A stretch of 6,347 nucleotides of DNA from positions 1 to 6,347 of the forward strand of contig DAOVIK010000101.1 in the NCBI GenBank assembly GCA_030673735.1. The letters run 5' to 3'. The notes below the pieces were generated by a model. It was given only the letters and a program-made list of their open reading frames with translations. It was not told the origin of the DNA and ran no database searches. Made by a program: the position numbers and the translations under genes. Positions 6,159-6,347 of the stretch are shown here, piece by piece. Position 1 is the stretch's first letter, and every line of letters begins with the position of its first letter. The DNA comes from Anaerolineae bacterium. Its GTDB lineage: Bacteria; Chloroflexota; Anaerolineae; Anaerolineales; E44-bin32.

Positions 6159-6347
6159 CTAATCTGTGCTGATTTCGGTTTCGCTTCTGTTGGGGAATCG
6201 CACCAACACCGCGGTGATCTTGTCCTTTCTGCCCTCTGGGTTTTCATCCCGCATAAGTTCATCACAGGCCTCCTGTTGATGGTCGGACTTCTACACGATG
6301 TCCAACTTTTTTTCGTCGAATACTTCTCCCTACAAGCAATACGAGCA
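6159..6347 (-). pseudogene. C-terminal remnant of a PP2C-type Ser/Thr protein phosphatase, with two in-frame stops
   Basis: On the minus strand, one frame reads C-S-Y-C-L-stop-GEVFDEKKLDIV-stop-KSDHQQEACDELMRDEN, continues to GRKDKITAVLVRFPN and ends at TAG (6161-6159). This matches the end of PP2C phosphatases: the CSDGLW motif, a helix of the EAC.EL type, then (K/R)DNIT.VLVR. Two TAG codons (6293-6291 and 6332-6330) interrupt the frame. The metal-binding Asp-Gly of CSDGLW is Tyr-Cys, the Trp is a stop, and the Asn of DNIT is Lys. The other two frames give no PP2C-like sequence, so a single frameshift does not explain it. The rest of the gene is outside the window. It lies 17 bases before the J-domain/VWA gene, as expected for an operon partner. 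Either the gene is decayed or this edge has poor sequence quality. Confidence 0.72.

Noticed and set aside
6294..6347. Stop-codon recoding or a frameshift as the explanation for the PP2C interruptions
   Set aside because: Besides the two TAG codons, the metal-binding Asp-Gly is replaced by Tyr-Cys, and the other frames show no PP2C-like sequence. Neither recoding nor one frameshift would restore an active enzyme.

Overview
The window looks like a moderately GC-rich bacterial chromosome fragment, most likely from an uncultured member of the Chloroflexota. This is an inference from protein style: a membrane-anchored SH3 protein with a Thr/Pro-rich linker, a KdpE/PhoB-like regulator with a 'GYEYRDETHYLRLYINYLRQK' type DNA-binding end, and FHA/VWA/PP2C signalling genes. 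No rRNA, tRNA, CRISPR array or mobile element is visible, so the taxonomy is tentative.

Left part, plus strand (1-2240). The 3' end of a Ca2+/H+ antiporter gene (CaCA superfamily, Cax type) enters from the left edge and overlaps by ATGA with a gene for a single-pass membrane protein carrying an SH3-like domain. After a 111-base gap comes a helical cytosolic protein of unknown function, closed by a GC-rich hairpin with a T-tract.

Right part, minus strand (2257-6347). Reading leftwards from the right edge there is a tightly packed set: a damaged C-terminal piece of a PP2C-type Ser/Thr phosphatase, an intact J-domain/von Willebrand A fusion protein, a zinc-ribbon/FHA protein (ATGA overlap), an 80-residue protein of unknown function, and an OmpR/PhoB-class response regulator whose start lies one base after the previous stop. 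A 277-base non-coding stretch then separates these from a NarL/LuxR-class response regulator that converges on the left-hand gene group. Neither regulator has a histidine kinase in view.

Inferred logic: PP2C, FHA and VWA proteins are standard parts of Ser/Thr-phosphorylation signalling, and the J-domain suggests that DnaK is recruited to the VWA module. Close spacing with the OmpR-class regulator suggests that this module and a two-component-type output share a transcript. The most notable points are the J-domain/VWA fusion, loss of the usual phosphothreonine-contacting Arg in the FHA domain, and the broken PP2C reading frame (two in-frame stops and a lost metal-binding Asp) at the right edge. 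The PP2C damage may be true gene decay or poor sequence at a fragment end.
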